In this document: positions 45,615 through 57,579 of the stretch, in pieces
Numbering within the stretch: the stretch's first letter is position 1
Layout: every line of letters starts with the position of its first letter
Assembly: GCA_029891385.1 (NCBI GenBank)
Contig: CM057233.1
Coordinates: 25,342,150-25,406,149 of the forward strand
Direction: 5' to 3'
Length of the DNA: 64,000 nucleotides
Source of the DNA: Erythroxylum novogranatense
Taxonomy: Eukaryota > Streptophyta > Magnoliopsida > Malpighiales > Erythroxylaceae
Translations under genes and position numbers: made by a program
Notes under the pieces: model-generated
What the model was told of the DNA's origin: nothing
The model's database searches: none
Seen by the model: the letters and a program-made list of their open reading frames with translations, nothing else

Positions 45615-47661
45615 TGTTAGACCCCAAATTTTTTTTATGATGATATTAAGCATGAATTGTGATAATTGTGGTTTTATGCTTTGATTTGATTAATTCGAAA
45701 ACATTGGTGGGTTTATTTGAGTTTAGTATGGTTGAATGAGAATTATTTATGAGGGCATTTTGGGAAGTTTATTTAAGTTGGAATGGATTTAGGCTTATTA
45801 GGAGGGGTATTTTTGTCTTCGACCACCCTAGGTAGGTTTTAAAGAAAGACTTAGAAGAAATAGAAAAGGAAGGAAAGAAGAGGAAAAAGAAAAGAAGAAC
45901 AAAAGAAGAGAGGAGTGTGTCGTCGGTGGTGAAGGAAGGAGAAGAGAAGAGAGATTTCGATTGTTGCAGTTTTCCGATAGTTTGAAGCTATTTCCGGGTA
46001 AGTTTGTCTTCATCCCGTTGTATTGTGGCTAGATTGAAACCTAAGATGGCTTGAATGTGTTAGAATCGACGGTTTTAGGGTTTTAAGGCAAAAATGGTGA
46101 GATTGCTTGGGTTGATGCATTTGTGTTTGATTTTGAGTTGTTAATGGGTTAGAAATGTAGCATAAGTCTTGATCTACAGTTTAGATGTGGTGCATTTGAG
46201 TTTGGGAACGAAATAAAGTCGAAAAATGCAAAAAACGGGGGTTTGGAGTCGCAGTTCCGACCCGCACGTCGCGACGTGCGTAAGAGCACGCCACGGCGTG
46301 CAGAGAATTGGTGACACGCCACGTACACCATGTGCACGTCGCGGCGTGCACGAAGAGACGTGCACGCCGCGGCGCACGAGTGTGTACGTCGCGGTGTGCG
46401 AGTGATGAGCACGCCGCGATGCACCTTCGTTACTGCCTTGCAAGGCGGCGTCATGAGCCCCTATTTTCGAAAGTGCAATTTTTAGTATTTTGGGCATATC
46501 TTTTCGTTTAGATGTCCAATTGAGGTGATTTTGGATTCATTGTGAACTAGAGATCAAAGACTACAAGTTGTATGACGAAGGGAAGTTCGGAATTAGTCTG
46601 TAAGGGTTTGGAATTTTATGAGGAAGTCGAATGTAGACTTTTATGCTTTATTTTGATTGTCAAGCTTTATGGAATATTTACTATGGATATTGATTAAATG
46701 AAAACTTGGTTTATTATAGGGAACCAAGCTGATTTGACCCAATCGCAAGAGGAAGGACAGCAGTGAGTCTGATACTCAAGCGATACTAGGTGGGTAATAT
46801 GTTTATGGTTATTGTGTGTATGGGAAAATTGCCTGATATATGCTTGCTTGCATTATGTGACATTACTTGTGTTGAATTCTATGAGAATATTGAACTTGGA
46901 TTATGATTAAAATTATGCATGGGTTGATAGGCCTTATGGCAATGGACAAGAATGAGAATTTAGAACAATGTGAAAAATGCCTTGGGCATGAATCGAATGG
47001 ATTATGTGATTTGTTTGGGTAAGAGAGTTACGGATGGAGTCATGTGCACGTTGACATAAAGCCTTCTCCCGGCTGCCCGCTTGAGGCCACGAGATCCTTG
47101 AGAAATCGTACTCGGATAGTTTACGGATTTACCTTTGGTTTATCCGGATCGTTTACGGAACTCTCGAGCCAATTGTTTGTGCATACATAATTGATTTGTT
47201 GAGCATGACGCATGTTAATTATTATATTGTGAAATCATATGACATGAATTACGATGCGAGGATTGTATAGTGATGGATTAATGATTTGATATATGCTTGC
47301 TATATGAATATACATATATGTTTGATTGTGTGGCCCGTTGCCAATGGCTATAAACGTATATGCCACTGAGCTTCGCAGCTCACCCCATTACTCTCCCCTC
47401 CTCAGGTGTAGATCGAGACGGTTGTCGACCTTGCAAGGCATCGGAAACTTCGAGCTAGTTAGGAGCCTTGTATTAAGTTAGTACTTTGGATAGCCGGGCA
47501 GCATTTCATCATGGAGCATACTTTTGTATTTTGGGATTTAATTTCATTTTGTATTATGTTATGTTTCGAGAATACTTGTTGAATTTCTTCGAATGACAAT
47601 GACAGATGTTTTATGCATTTTAGATGAGTAATGCATGTTTAGAATGCAGGTGCAGAATATG
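45615..47661 (+). repeat. Gypsy-type LTR (5' part), interrupted by another element
   Basis: Starts TGTTAGACCCCAAATT directly in the viral remnant. It has a purine-rich run (45840-45920), a GC-rich palindromic block (46250-46450), the TTTTGGGCATA...TAGATGTCCAATTGAGGTGA succession, and the GCTTCGCAGCTCACCCC...CAGGTGTAGATCGAGA box near 47370. It resembles 25330-27000. It stops at 47661 where the larger gypsy element is inserted; the rest would be beyond the window. It has no coding sequence. Confidence 0.65.
46250..46450 (+). repeat. GC-rich palindromic block (CACGCCGCGGCGTG-type)
   Basis: At least seven imperfect copies of GTCGCGACGTG or ACGCCGCGGCGTGCA-like palindromes in 200 bp, in otherwise AT-rich sequence. 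ORFs on both strands here are caused by the repeat. Highly CpG-rich, so expected to be heavily methylated. Confidence 0.85.
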
Positions 47662-49755
47662 TGTAACATCCCACCCCCTCCTGGAAGGGTAAAATAGTAA
47701 AATTGGTATAGGATGAGACTAATAGGGAATATTTAGTACTGTTCATGCATAACAGGATTGATACACAGTATCAATTGTGTACATGGAATTACAGTAAATG
47801 CATTCATGACATTCCCGGTAATTGGGCCTAAAGCAATTTTATTGGAATTAATGGGATAATTGAGTTTGGAAAATTGATTGGACTGGATTAAATAAGTAAT
47901 AATTTGACTTTTCTTTATAATAAACCAATGAGATTTTGCCAAGAAAAGAGTAGCATTAAATGCTTCTCTTCATTGTTTCCGGATGAGTGTAAAGGAAAGA
48001 AGGGATGAAATTGTTTAAGGCTTTATTAAGCCATCCAAAACACAAACAGCACCAATTCTTCTTTTAAACCATCGGATTTTTGCTCTCCTTTTCTCTTTTT
48101 CTACATAGCTTCATACTACCATCTCCTGTGTCTCATCAAAATTAGATGATGAGTTTTGAGTATACTTGAGAAGGAAAGGGAGGTTTGTAGTGTGGTGAAG
48201 AAGTATGAGTTGGAGTTGGAAGCTTTTAGTAGGTAAGGTTTTAAGTTTGTTTTCAATGATGTTTTGATTATGTAGTTCATAAATCATGATTAGTGGGTGC
48301 ATTTAAAGGGGGTTATTGTTTATTAATTATGAGTGATGATGGTTATGAAAAAGATAGTTTGAATTGTTGAGTGATGATTTGAGGAAACTAGCTTGACAGA
48401 TGTGTTGTTAACTTGATTTTGAAGTGAATATAGATAATTATTTGAGTCTTTGAATGGAGGAATTTAATGCTGTAAATTTTTCAGTATTAACCCTAGTATA
48501 TGTATGACTGGAGTGATATTTAATTTGTATTTATTTTGATGTTTAATGATGTGAAAAAGGTATTGGGAGTGGTTGAACTAAGGTTAACCTTAAATCTGGA
48601 AAGTTGGAATTTTAATTGATGTTACTGTTTTATTCATAACTTATAGTGTAGAAATGCAAATGAGGTAAGGTTAATGGCCACTGAAACTTTGGACTGTTGG
48701 CTTCAATTTAGTGTGAAATAGGTGTTATTGAATTCCAATGATAGAAGGGTGAATTTTTGAATGGGAAAGTTCCTGTTCCATTGCCTATGAACAGTAACCG
48801 AAACCATGACATCTGAGTTTTGTTGATTTTTATGAATTAATTGAAATGGAATTAGGGAGAATGGTCTTCATGGAAGTTGTAGCATATTTGATTATCTTTC
48901 CATTGCTACTGATCTTGCTATTTTTGGAATTATATATTGGGAGATATGAATTGATTACTAATGACTGGTTTTGAGCATTTTGGATGAAACCTAGTTTAAG
49001 TGTGATTTTGTGAGTTTACTGATTTGAGGCAATTTTAACATTTGATGTGGACTGAATTGGTGTGAGTGAGCTTCTGAAAGGTTGTAGAGGAAGAGATTAT
49101 CTTGAAATTGATATTTGGTATGTAAGTTTTAGAAGTCAGAATTGGGAGATATGATTTTTCAAAAACTGATCCTACATTAGGTTATGAATGGCTGATGATA
49201 ACAGAAACTTCCATAACAATTTTGAAATTGTTAGAGATCGAATTGGGTGTTGAGTGCTCATGAAAATTGAAGTTTGAGACGTTATCTTTTCAGGGATATA
49301 AAGTTCTGAATTTATTGACTTGTATACTGGAAGTTATGCCTCTTGTAAGGTTACTGCCCAAATTGAAGGATTTCAGGGACAGTGATATTGAATGAATTAA
49401 TTGACTAGTTTAGAAATAGAATTTGATTTTGGGTTGTTCATGAAAGTTGTAGAGGACATTGTGAACTTATTGACCATATTTTTGTGGTAATTTATTACTG
49501 AAGAATCAGTGAGTTATGAAATTGTCAATGTACTGCCCTGTGTTGAGGGAAATTGTGAAGGCAGAAGGTTTGATGGCTTATTTGATACCCTTAGGGTTGG
49601 AATTGATTTTTATGGTCTTCTTGAGAATTGTAGAGCTTTTCATAAGCTTTCCAATGAGGTATAGTGGGTATTTTTCTGATTTATGTGCTAAAAGTTAGAG
49701 TAGTTGAAAATTAGGAATTGAAATCTGGAAAAAAAAGAAAAGGACAAGCAGGGGA

Positions 49756-50000
49756 ACTCGCCGTCTCACGAGGGCGACTTTTCGCCTCGCGAGGGCGAGA
49801 TAATTGGCCTGGTCGCGAGGGCGACGGCTTGCCCTCGCGACGAAGCAGGATGATTCAGCCTCGCGAGGGCGACGTTGCGCCTCGCGAGGGCGACGTTGCG
49901 CCTCGCGAGGGCGAGATTTAAAGAGGCTGGTCGCGAGGGCGACGCCTCGCCCTCATGACGCGAAGGTGAAATCGCCTCATGGCGGCGTCTCGCCCATGAG
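49756..50000 (+). repeat. GC-rich block with CTCGCGAGGGCGA units
   Basis: About ten copies of TCGCGAGGGCGA or GCCCTCGCGA in both orientations. 49858-49915 includes two to three almost perfect 21-bp tandem copies containing GAGGGCGACGTTGCG. Arg/Ala-rich ORFs on both strands are by-products. Confidence 0.9.
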
Positions 50001-51282
50001 GCAGGTATGTATGGAGATATATATATATATATATTATTGTTTTGATTATTATTTGGCATTATTGATCCAATTGTTCTTTTGTCAATTTCTTTCCCGTCCG
50101 ACGTCCGATTGACCTGATTTCAGAGGCATCGGATTCGTTGAACATTTAATTTCATATTATGAAAAAACGGGAATTTTTAGACGGGAATTTGACGTAGCCC
50201 CTATTGACGGATCATGTAAACACTGTTTTATTTAATTGGGGACCTATAGAGGTCCGAAATTGCACCGTCGGCTTTATGGATTTCTAATTTTTGATAGAAT
50301 TTTTATAATGGAAAAAAAAGGGATTAGGGCCGGGAAATTCATGAACATGCGTATCTCATCATTATGAGCACAAATTTCATATTTAGTGACTCGTACTTTT
50401 TCTGATTCATATAGAGGTCCAATTGGAGCGTCGATTGACCGACGTCACAGAGGCTTTCCGGCATTAGCTCGGAAGTAATAGGTGAGTAACCTAGTTGGTT
50501 CCTCAACCTTTATGTGTTTAAGATTTTGCTATTATGCCATGTGGAGATAATGGAGGGTTTATGTATATTTGACTTTGATTGATTTCGGACCATAGGTGTT
50601 TGAAATATGGGGAATGAGATAACGAAGTGCTATTTGTGTGTATTTGTTTGTGAATGGGAGATCTCGGACCAAAGGTTCGAGGAATGGGGAAATTGATACT
50701 GAAGTGTTACTTATCCGTTTTGATACATTGGATGTGACTTTTAAATGCGATATGGTATGATGCAATAAATTGGAAAAATATATGATTGAAATCTGGACCG
50801 AAGGTCCAAGAAATAGAAATGACATTGAATGTAAGTGATAGCAATAATCTGTAAATGGAAATTGGAACATATGCATTCATACATAAGGACATGATCGAGA
50901 TAAAGGCGGTTGTGACCGAGCACCACCGGATCGGGCATATCACGCCTAACGATATGAGAGCTTTCACCAACGCACAGGACCTCAGTCCAACGTATTGAGC
51001 CTCGGGCTCGATGTATTAGGCTTCAAGCCCAATGTTGAAACCATTGGCTCAACGCAATGTGCCCAATTCTCGGGACAGCCAGCGCACGGTCACAACAACG
51101 TAATGAAAATGGAAAGGGTCTCATGTGCATTGCATATATGGTATGATTGAATTTGGATTGTATGAAAGGCGATACGCCTTACATTTGTGAAATCTAATGG
51201 TATGTACTATTTGAGATTACATTTGTGAACTGTGTTCGTGTGTGATATTTGGCAAGCTGATTGAACATACATAAATTGAGTG

Positions 51283-51299
51283 AACCATCGATGATGGTT
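51283..51299 (+). other. 17-bp inverted repeat of the gypsy LTR box
   Basis: AACCATCGATGATGGTT, followed at 51308-51322 by GAGTTCGCAAAACTC. Same order and spacing as at 44414. Confidence 0.85.
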
Positions 51300-51753
51300 T
51301 CTCACTGAGTTCGCAAAACTCACCCAAAATTTGCATCTATTTTTTTCAGGTCCTGAAGAATACCCCGGTTGACACGGGAGTATGTCTACTGTAGTCGAGT
51401 AAAGGTTAGAGATCGGGATCAGTTCGTGTCTGCATTAGTGTTTTAGTAAATTGTATTCCGCAATCACTGTATAACAAGGCTTTATATTTTTACTGAGCCA
51501 TTGTGGTATAAATGTTTTCTTGCATTGGTGATTGTAATTATTCTTTGGATGACTGTAATAATGGCTGGTTTTATTGAACACGGATTTTATTTACTTCTTG
51601 TGTTTGCCGTGTGAATGTGGAGTTAATGGCTCCAAAAGAAAAAAATGTATCTGAATTTTAAATCGACTGATGTAGTACGCCACTCTCGTGGGACACGGAC
51701 TCGGATATCACCAACGATATCGGGTTCGGGTCTTACGGGTGTGGGGTGTTACA

Positions 51754-51909
51754 ATATGTGTATGTATGTATTGGATGTGTTTGTATGAATCGAAATATGT
51801 AATTGTATGGATGTTGGGATCGAGTCCAAGGTTAGTTGGGCGCTCATCGCCGGCGCGACCCGAGGGGCCGCCCCGGGAATGGGGATCCGGAGCCTAGGCC
51901 TAACATGTT
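51754..51909 (+). other. GC-rich spacer between LTR and PBS
   Basis: 156 bp separate the LTR end from the PBS; most gypsy elements have only a few bases. The right half (51830-51895) is very GC-rich (CGCCGGCGCGACC, GGGGCCGCCCCGGG). It ends GCCTAACA before the PBS, so an alternative reading is that the LTR itself extends to 51906; the solo LTRs argue against this. Confidence 0.6.
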
Positions 51910-51921
51910 TGGTATTAGAGC
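51910..51921 (+). other. Primer-binding site of gypsy element
   Basis: TGGTATTAGAGC differs by one C-to-T change from the initiator-Met-tRNA complement TGGTATCAGAGC, and is followed by GCCTAGGTTTAGG as in many Tekay-type elements. Confidence 0.85.
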
Positions 51922-52075
51922 GCCTAGGTTTAGGTGTCCTCAGCTTAGAATGCATATAGGATTGTGTGCTTTATGATTATTTGTTGCATTACTTGATTGT
52001 ATTAAGTGACCTACATATCATGCATACATGTAGATTGACCTATAGCTAATCCTTAGTGTTTACATTTGAAGGAGT

Positions 52076-53218
52076 ATGATGCCACCTCGTAGAAGGACAC
52101 GAGGAGTTATGCAAGGATCTGCTGCACCTGACTCTCTGACTAGAGAGGAGAGGACTGATGAGTCAGTAACCCCAGGGAATGCTGAGGCTTGTGTAGGGCT
52201 AGGTAGTGAGCCCGTTTCGTCGCCTACTCAGGAGTCGTCAGTTATGTAGGAGCAAGTGCCTCCTTTGGATCCGAGATTGTTCCAGGCCTTTACTCAGGCA
52301 TTCGTGCAGGCTATGGGTCAGATGCCACAGCCTTCTGTTTCAGCCCCAGTTCAGAAGGGGAGACGGTTTGACCGGTTGAGGAAGTATGGGATAGTTGATT
52401 TCTTTGGGACATCCGATCCTGAAGAAGCCGAGACTTGGTTGAGGAAGACTGAGAGAGTGCTGGATCAGATGGAGTGCGAGGATGACGAGAGAGTCATCTA
52501 CGCTGCAAGTTTGCTTCAGGGAGATGCTCTGCATTGGTGGGAGACCGTGCCAGGCAGTCAGATGAGGCCAGTAGGGTTGTCATGGCAGAATTTCTTGGTC
52601 GCTTTGGGAAGAAGTACTGTCGAGGTATATGTTCGAGAGAAGCGAGAGGAGTTCCTTAGTCTCACTCAGAGGGAGATGTCAGTGAGTGAGTATGAGCGTC
52701 GATTCACACAGTTGGCGAGATATGCTTCGGATTTGATGCTGAGCGAGGCTGCTAGATGTCGCCGGTTTGAGTCAGGTCTGCACTTGACAATCAGAGAGAA
52801 GGTGATTGTGCAGAATTTTTGTGATTTTCAGCAGCTGGTTGAAGCAGCTTTGAGGGTGGAGAATATAGAGAACATTAAGAGCGCTGTGAACAAGAAGAGA
52901 AAGGGCAGAGAGTAGTCCAGGAGGGGAGGTAACACTAGTACTCCTATGCCAGACAGGAGTGCTAGGAGCTTCCCAGTCCAGTCAGAGGAGAGGAGCAATG
53001 GTGCGAGCCGACCTAGGCCAATGAGGACTTCTACTGTTTCTCACCAAGCCTCAACGGTGGGTGACGGTAGAAGGGGAGATGGGGATAGATCTTTCATCCC
53101 GAAGTGTGAGCATTGCGGGAGGTCTCATAGAGGAGAGTGTTTCAAACTGACAGGAGCTTGTTTCAACTGTGGGGAAAAGGGACACATTGCCAGAGAGTGT
53201 CCTCAGCCTCCACGATAA
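52076..53218 (+). pseudogene. Gypsy gag with zinc knuckle, three premature stops
   Basis: Starts at ATG 52076 (PPRRRTRG basic start). The retrotransposon gag domain (about 52380-52890) includes WLRKTERVLDQMECEDDE and MSVSEYERRFTQLARYA. It ends with a C-x2-C-x4-H-x4-C nucleocapsid knuckle (CFNCGEKGHIAREC, about 53155-53200). The frame is continuous but carries TAG at 52247, TAG at 52913 and TAA at 53216, each one C-to-T change from CAG or CAA. Without the stops it would run straight into pol in the same frame. Closely related to the gag remnant at 42656. Confidence 0.9.
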
Positions 53219-55447
53219 GAGAGAGGTCAGATGCACGTTTCGAGGAAGACAGAGACCATGAGACAGAGGACTGTGACGGAGACCATGGGACAGAGGACTG
53301 TGGCAGAAGTGGGCAGTTCAGATGCGGCCAAGAGGGTGAGTCTTCCGGGGAGACCGAGAGGGTAGGCACCAGCTCGGGTGTTTGCGATGACTAGAGAGGA
53401 TGCAGAGACCGCTCCAGATGTCGTCACTGGTACGGTTAAGTTATTTTCTGATGATGTGCTAGTTTTGATTGATCTGGGTTCTACTCACTCATTTGTTTCC
53501 TCGAGTAGACCCTTGTGTGATAGGATTGTGAGCCCATTGGATACTCCGCTGATGGTGAGTACTCCAATCGGCCAGTACATTGTGATTAGTCAAGTGTATA
53601 GAGGTTGTGAGATTCGCATTGATGGAGAACTTCTAGTGGTCGATTTGATGCCACTAAAGATGAGAGGTTTGGATGTCATATTGGGTATGGATACATTAGA
53701 AAGGTACAATGCCCGCTTGGATTGTAAACAAAATACAGTAGAGTTTGAATTGGATGACGGTAGAAGAGTAGTGTTTACTGGGGACAGGAAAGAGAGTCCG
53801 CCCAGAATTGTTTCAGCTTTGACAGCAGAGACGATGATGAGGAAGGGTTGTGAGTCGTTTTTGGCTTATGTGGTTGACACCAGGGTAGATAGGGGAAAGT
53901 TGAAGGATATTCCAGTAGTCAGGAAATTCTTGGACGTCTTTTCGGAGGAATTTCCAGGACTACCGCCAGCTCGGAAAATTGAGTTTCCCATTGAGCTTCT
54001 GTCAGGTACAGCGCCGATTTCAATTCCGCCTTACCGGATGGCTCCGGCGAAATTGAAAGAGCTTAAGGAGCAGTTGGAGGAATTGTTGGAGAAGGGGTGT
54101 ATTCGACCGAGTTCTTCACCTTGGGGAGCCCCGGTCCTATTTGTGAAAAAGAAAGATGGATCGTTAAGGATGTGTGTGGACTACAGGAAGTTGAATCAGG
54201 TTACTGTGAAGAATCGGTATCCACTTCCTCGCATTGATGATCTGTTTGATCAATTGCAAGGAGCGAGAGTCTTCTCTAAGATAGACTTGAGATCGGGTTA
54301 TCATCAGTTGAGGATTAAGGAGTTGGATGTACCGAAGTCTGCTTTCAGAACTCGGTATGGGCATTTTGAGTTCTTGGTGATGCCTTTTGGATTGACGAAT
54401 GCGCCTGCAGCTTTTATGGATTTGATGAATCGGGTTTTTAAGTCATTCTTGGACCAATTTATCATTGTCTTCATTGATGATATCTTGGTGTATTCCAAGA
54501 GTGATGAGCAGTATGAGGAGCATTTGAGGATCGCTTTGGCGACTTTGAGGAGGCATGAGTTGTATACCAAATTCGATAAATGCAAATTTTGACTGAGGGA
54601 GGTGTCATTTCTTGGACATGTGATCTCAGAGCATGGAGTTCATGTTGATCCAAAGAAGATAGAAGCTGTGGTGAATTGGGAAGCACCGAAGAGTGTAGCA
54701 GAGATGAGGAGTTTTCTGGGTTTGGCAGGCTATTACAGGAGATTTGTGGAGGGATTCTCCATGATAGCCGCTCCGATGACAAAGTTGTTGAGGAAAAATC
54801 AGAAGTTTGTTTGGAGTGATGAGTGTCAGAGGAGCTTCGAGGAGCTCAAGCGCAGATTGACGAGTGCCCCGATTTTGATGTTGCCTTCGAGTGATGAAGG
54901 TTATACTGTGTTCAGTGACGCGTCGAGGAAGGATCTTGGTTGTATTTTGATGCAGGGAGATCGGGTGATTGCATATGCTTCGAGGCAGTTGAAGCCTTAT
55001 GAGCTGAATTATCCGATGCATGATTTGGAATTGGCAGCTGTGATCTTTGCCTTGAAGATTTGGCGGCATTATCTGTATGGGGTTCAGACGAGGATTTTTA
55101 CCGATCACAAGAGTCTTAAGTATTTGTTGAGCCAGAAGGAGTTGAATTTGAGGCAGAGAAGGTGGATTGAGTTACTCAAGGATTATGATCTGTTGATTGA
55201 GTATCATCCGGGAAAGGTCAATGTAGTAGCGGATGCCTTGAGTAGGAAGTCTTCGATTGCTCATGTTCGGACGGTTTATCTTCCTTTATTGGAAGAGATG
55301 GCCAAGCTTAAGATAAGCTTGAAGCAGGAGGAGTCGGATTACCTTCTAGCTAATTTCCGAGTGAGGTCGATACTAAAGAAAAAAGTGAGGGAATTGCAGG
55401 CTCAAGACGCAGATTTGAGTAAGCTTCGAGATGAAATTCGGAATGAC
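53219..55447 (+). pseudogene. Gypsy pol: protease, reverse transcriptase, RNase H (truncated)
   Basis: Same frame as gag. Protease: [11 protein letters not shown] near 53460-53495 (active-site D present, Ser of D-S-G replaced by Leu). [42 protein letters not shown] and catalytic [11 protein letters not shown] (near 54468-54500). RNase [56 protein letters not shown] and [16 protein letters not shown] (to 55250). Stops: TAG at 53363 and TGA at 54590 (TGG in the family). At 55447 the frame passes into unrelated sequence, so integrase and any chromodomain are separated. No frameshift occurs in 3.37 kb. Confidence 0.92.
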
Positions 55448-55729
55448 ATGTTGGGACCCGGTCCGGGAACCGGATCCCAACCGGAAAGCGGAAACCGAAA
55501 ACAAACAAAATTCAGAATCGAATGCGAATCGAATCAAATACAAAGCGAACAAATTAATCAACCTGAACAAACATCGACATCTGTTGCAAACATGAAGCAT
55601 AGGAAACTAATCGCGTTGGAAACCCTAAGACGTACCATTCCGAAATCTGGTATAATTTTTTTTCTTTTCTTTTTCTTATACTCATTTATCAAACTCATAC
55701 AAAGCTTTGAATCAAATACAACTAATTCC
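55448..55729. other. 282-bp fragment of unknown origin between gypsy and copia
   Basis: Starts TGTTGGGACCCGGTCCGGG, an LTR-like start with a GGGACCCGGTCC near-palindrome, and ends at the copia LTR. It matches neither the copia leaders nor the gypsy LTRs here. It may be the 5' end of a third retroelement that inserted into gypsy RNase H and was then cut by copia B. The pol frame continues open for 290 bp through it by chance. Confidence 0.5.
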
Positions 55730-57564
55730 TGTAGGAAAATCCCGGGGTAGGCATCACATGCCCACAGTGCGGAATTTAAAATTTTGAGTCTCGGGACATT
55801 CCCGAAAGCCAGGATCCATGTGTATGTATAAACAATCAAACCATAACGACCAAATGAGACCGTCTCTAATGGTATCCACGCAGAGGTCGGAAAACCTAAC
55901 CGGGACAAACTCTTTTGACCCGGGAATAGCTAGACTAAAGAGAAGAGTGCTAGCTCTTACCTTAGCCTTGGAGAGCTTGAAGACTTGATGAAGGAGATGA
56001 CAAAACTCTTGGATGAGAGGATGAATAATCGATGGAGAAGATGAAGATCTTTGGTTTTTCATAAAAACCTCGCTTCTTCTCTTGCAATCCACGAAGATCA
56101 TGTTCTCAGAAGAAGAAAACTCATTTTTCTCTTCTTATTCCATGTCATACGACCATCTCCCATCATCTTTCATCCTAACTATTTGCCATTTAGTCATTTA
56201 GTCATTAAATGACCAATGACTAAGCACTTTGAAAGAAGCTTCCATGCTTCTCCCTCCATCTCCCACGTATACAAGCATATAAATATATATTAATTAATTA
56301 TTTAATCAATTAATTAATATATATAATTACTAAAGTGGTCGATCAAGCTGGAATGGTCCTACCTACTGCCTGCCCCCCGCCTAAAAAATCACCGAAACGG
56401 TTTTCAGCAATGTCGATGTCGCGATCTCATCGGGACATATCTCAATCTCATCGGGATCCATTTAATCCTATTGCTCTCCAGATATCGGATCTCCATGCGA
56501 AACTATTTCTGATTCTCAAGAGTCACTCTTATACGTGTGACCCATTAGGTTCCCGGTTATGTTGGCCACTTAGATTAACACTTAATCTGAGCAAGTCATG
56601 AGCGGTATCTAGCAACACATCATGACCCCCAATTGACCGGAAAGTAATTGGTTTGACTAATGAAACCATATCACGAACCCTTCCATAGACAATTACCGTG
56701 CAATTCGTCCTTTCACCATGCTATACCCCACTTGGTTTGAGTATGGGCAATGTGTCAACTCTTACTAGACTGATCAGATCAAATCTAGTCCAAGTGTAAT
56801 CAGTTCTCGTCCTAGGACTCATTACTTTATATGTCCATGAAGACCATCTTCATGACATATGTATGCTCGGCCAGAGACTTCAAAGTAATGATCCCGATAA
56901 GAGGCCATGGGTATCTCTTCGCTATAATGAAGTGGTGAATCCTCTATTGGCTACTCAATTACCTTGAATACCTCAGTTGCACCCAATCACCACCCTATGA
57001 GCGACCTCGAAAGGCAACAAGGAATGGAGTCAAAGTACAGAATCGATTGCAAGATATCCTTGAGTACCTCAAGTCTAAGGATACTTGCACCATTGCTATG
57101 ATGAGATTATCACTGACATTTGTATAGGACATCCATGTGATGATCTCATAGCAGGTCATCTAATGTACTTACTACCACTAGTAAGCATCCATATGTCAAA
57201 TCTAAATATCTCAATATTTACAGTTTTCTGAGATCCACTGCTTGATCCAATCAAGGAATTTTACATGTGCTAGTCTATCCGGATTAACGATGTCCAGCCT
57301 CATTAATCCTATGACTAGGATAATTTAGATATCTTGACATAATTGCACATGATAGGAATCTCAATAGTATGATCACATCATAATTTCCTTCATGCTATGT
57401 CATGTATCAGGGACTTCATTAATTTGATTAAAGATCATTATCAATTCATAATAAAATGAACATCAAATAAATGAAATATGCCTTGCTTTATTTATTCATA
57501 AAGTGCATACATGACTATGAACAAAATGCGCTAAAGGGATTGCCTTTAGGGCACTACTCTAACA
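55730..57564 (-). repeat. 3' LTR of copia B copy 2 (1835 bp)
   Basis: On the minus strand it runs TGTTAGAGTAGTGCCCTA...GATTTTCCTACA. Overlapping ORFs of 88-116 codons at its U5 side recur in all LTR copies and are not genes. Confidence 0.92.
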
Positions 57565-57579
57565 ATCTCCCACTTGACC
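57565..57579 (-). other. Polypurine tract of copia B
   Basis: The minus strand reads GGTCAAGTGGGAGAT directly before the 3' LTR, the same type as in copia A. Confidence 0.88.

Larger units (their letters stand above)
47662..51753 (+). repeat. 5' LTR of gypsy element (4.09 kb)
   Basis: TGTAACATCCC at the start and GGGGTGTTACA at the end form a terminal inverted repeat TGTAAC/GTTACA. It is homologous to the solo LTRs at 19698-23440 and 27387-30913 (reverse). It contains the GC-rich block (49756-50000), an AT run (about 50018-50035) and the conserved box (51280-51335), followed by a T-rich run and CAGGTCCTGAAGA near 51340. No gene is present. Confidence 0.85.
47662..55447 (+). mobile_element. 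Ty3/gypsy (Tekay/Del-like) element, 5' part through RNase H
   Basis: 5' LTR 47662-51753, PBS 51910-51921 and gag-pol 52076-55447. The pol order (protease, RT, RNase H) and RT sequence identify Ty3/gypsy; the very long LTR with TGTAACATCCC...GTTACA ends suggests the Tekay/Del chromovirus lineage, although integrase and chromodomain are not in the window. It is interrupted at 55448 by other insertions; the remainder should lie right of 64000. It is inserted into the LTR starting at 45615. Confidence 0.88.

Noticed and set aside
53137..53394. Alternative-frame ORFs across the gag-pol junction
   Set aside because: The gag and pol frame is the same on both sides, with stops explained by single transitions; the other frames are shadows.
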